Assembly: GCA_023388955.1 (NCBI GenBank)
Contig: JAEWFH010000048.1
Coordinates: 1-15,742 of the forward strand
Source of the DNA: Pseudomonadota bacterium
GTDB lineage: Bacteria; Pseudomonadota; Gammaproteobacteria; Xanthomonadales; Xanthomonadaceae
Direction: 5' to 3'
Length of the DNA: 15,742 bases
Positions 15,376 through 15,742 of the stretch are shown piece by piece. The position numbers were made by a program, and so were the translations under genes. The first letter of the stretch is position 1; each line of letters opens with the position of its first letter. The notes beneath the pieces are model-generated. The model saw only the letters and a list, made by a program, of their open reading frames with translations. It was not told where the DNA came from and searched no databases.

Positions 15376-15742
15376 ATGCAGCAGCACAAGCGATTCCGCA
15401 AGAGTGTCCTGGCACTGGCCACCGGCCTGTGCCTGGCAACCATGGTTCCGGCCGTCCATGCCCAGAGCGCGACCGGCGCGGTGGCGGGCCGGGCGACGAG
15501 CGGCGACCAGATCACCGTCACCCGCGCCAGCACCGGCCTGACCCGGAGCGCGACCGTCGACCAGGACGGCAGCTACCGGCTCGGCCAGCTTCCCGTGGGC
15601 GACTACACGCTGCAGACCATCCGCAATGGGCAGCCGGTGGGCGAGCCCATCCAGATCAGCGTCTCGCTGGGCGGCACCACCACGGTGAACCTGGGCAGCG
15701 AGGGCGGCATCGCCAACCTCGGCGCAGTGCAGGTGGTGGGCA
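15376..15742 (+). CDS. TonB-dependent receptor, Oar-like, N-terminal part (cut by window edge)
   Basis: The first 122 residues of an outer-membrane receptor. A signal peptide (residues 1-29, core SVLALATGLCLATMVPA, cleavage probably at VHA|QS) is followed by a carboxypeptidase-regulatory-like beta-sandwich (about 31-110) with VTRASTGLTRSATVDQDGSY, LPVGDYTLQ and ISVSLGGTTTVNLG. This arrangement before the plug and barrel is typical of the Oar-like TonB-dependent receptors that are abundant in Xanthomonadaceae. The visible end, NLGAVQVVG, should lead into the TonB box and plug, which are off the window. GAGAGGGG just before the ATG at 15376 is a strong ribosome-binding site, and the gene is probably co-transcribed with the transglutaminase. 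The ligand is unknown; neighbouring genes suggest peptides or murein fragments. Confidence 0.82.
   Translation, partial: MQQHKRFRKSVLALATGLCLATMVPAVHAQSATGAVAGRATSGDQITVTRASTGLTRSATVDQDGSYRLGQLPVGDYTLQTIRNGQPVGEPIQISVSLGGTTTVNLGSEGGIANLGAVQVVG

Overview
This is high-GC DNA in which almost every codon ends in G or C. The gene families point to a gammaproteobacterium of the Xanthomonadaceae (Lysobacter, Luteimonas or Pseudoxanthomonas type). The signs are an Oar-like TonB-dependent receptor with a carboxypeptidase-regulatory N-terminus, an EfpL/YeiP translation factor, a leucine-catabolic MCC/HMG-CoA lyase pair, and dispersed palindromic repeats of the kind common in that family. The genus is inferred from family content and style, not proven.

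Layout. (1) Positions 1-431, minus strand: the N-terminal part of an NhaC-type Na+/H+ antiporter that runs off the left edge. (2) Positions 699-3545, plus strand: a secreted DUF2388 protein, a large secreted protein with an HExxH motif followed by a DUF4105 domain, and a Nudix hydrolase whose 3' end is built from repeat DNA. (3) Positions 3486-3698: two hairpin repeats, then a 33-bp tandem palindromic repeat lying between convergent genes. (4) Positions 13628 down to 3702, minus strand: eight tightly packed genes. In transcription order they encode an NlpC/P60 gamma-D-glutamyl peptidase, an L-Ala-D/L-Glu epimerase, a MurR/RpiR regulator, the biotin-carrying subunit of methylcrotonyl-CoA carboxylase, HMG-CoA lyase, a PAS-PAS-GGDEF-EAL protein, an HSD10-like dehydrogenase and EfpL. 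(5) Divergent from these, plus strand from 13781: an exported transglutaminase-like protein, then the start of a TonB-dependent receptor cut by the right edge.

How they may work together. The right-hand third looks like one envelope peptide-scavenging locus. A TonB-dependent receptor and a periplasmic transglutaminase-like enzyme face a murein-peptide branch: an exported NlpC/P60 peptidase, a cytoplasmic Ala-Glu epimerase and a regulator. The divergent promoter region between the two arms holds a perfect 8-bp-arm inverted repeat, a good candidate for the regulator's operator. The middle block is leucine/isoleucine catabolism: the MCC alpha subunit, HMG-CoA lyase and an HSD10-like 3-hydroxyacyl-CoA dehydrogenase. 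A cyclic-di-GMP enzyme is translationally coupled into it by 4-base ATGA overlaps. The left part holds poorly characterised secreted proteins. No RNA gene, CRISPR array, insertion sequence or phage gene was seen.
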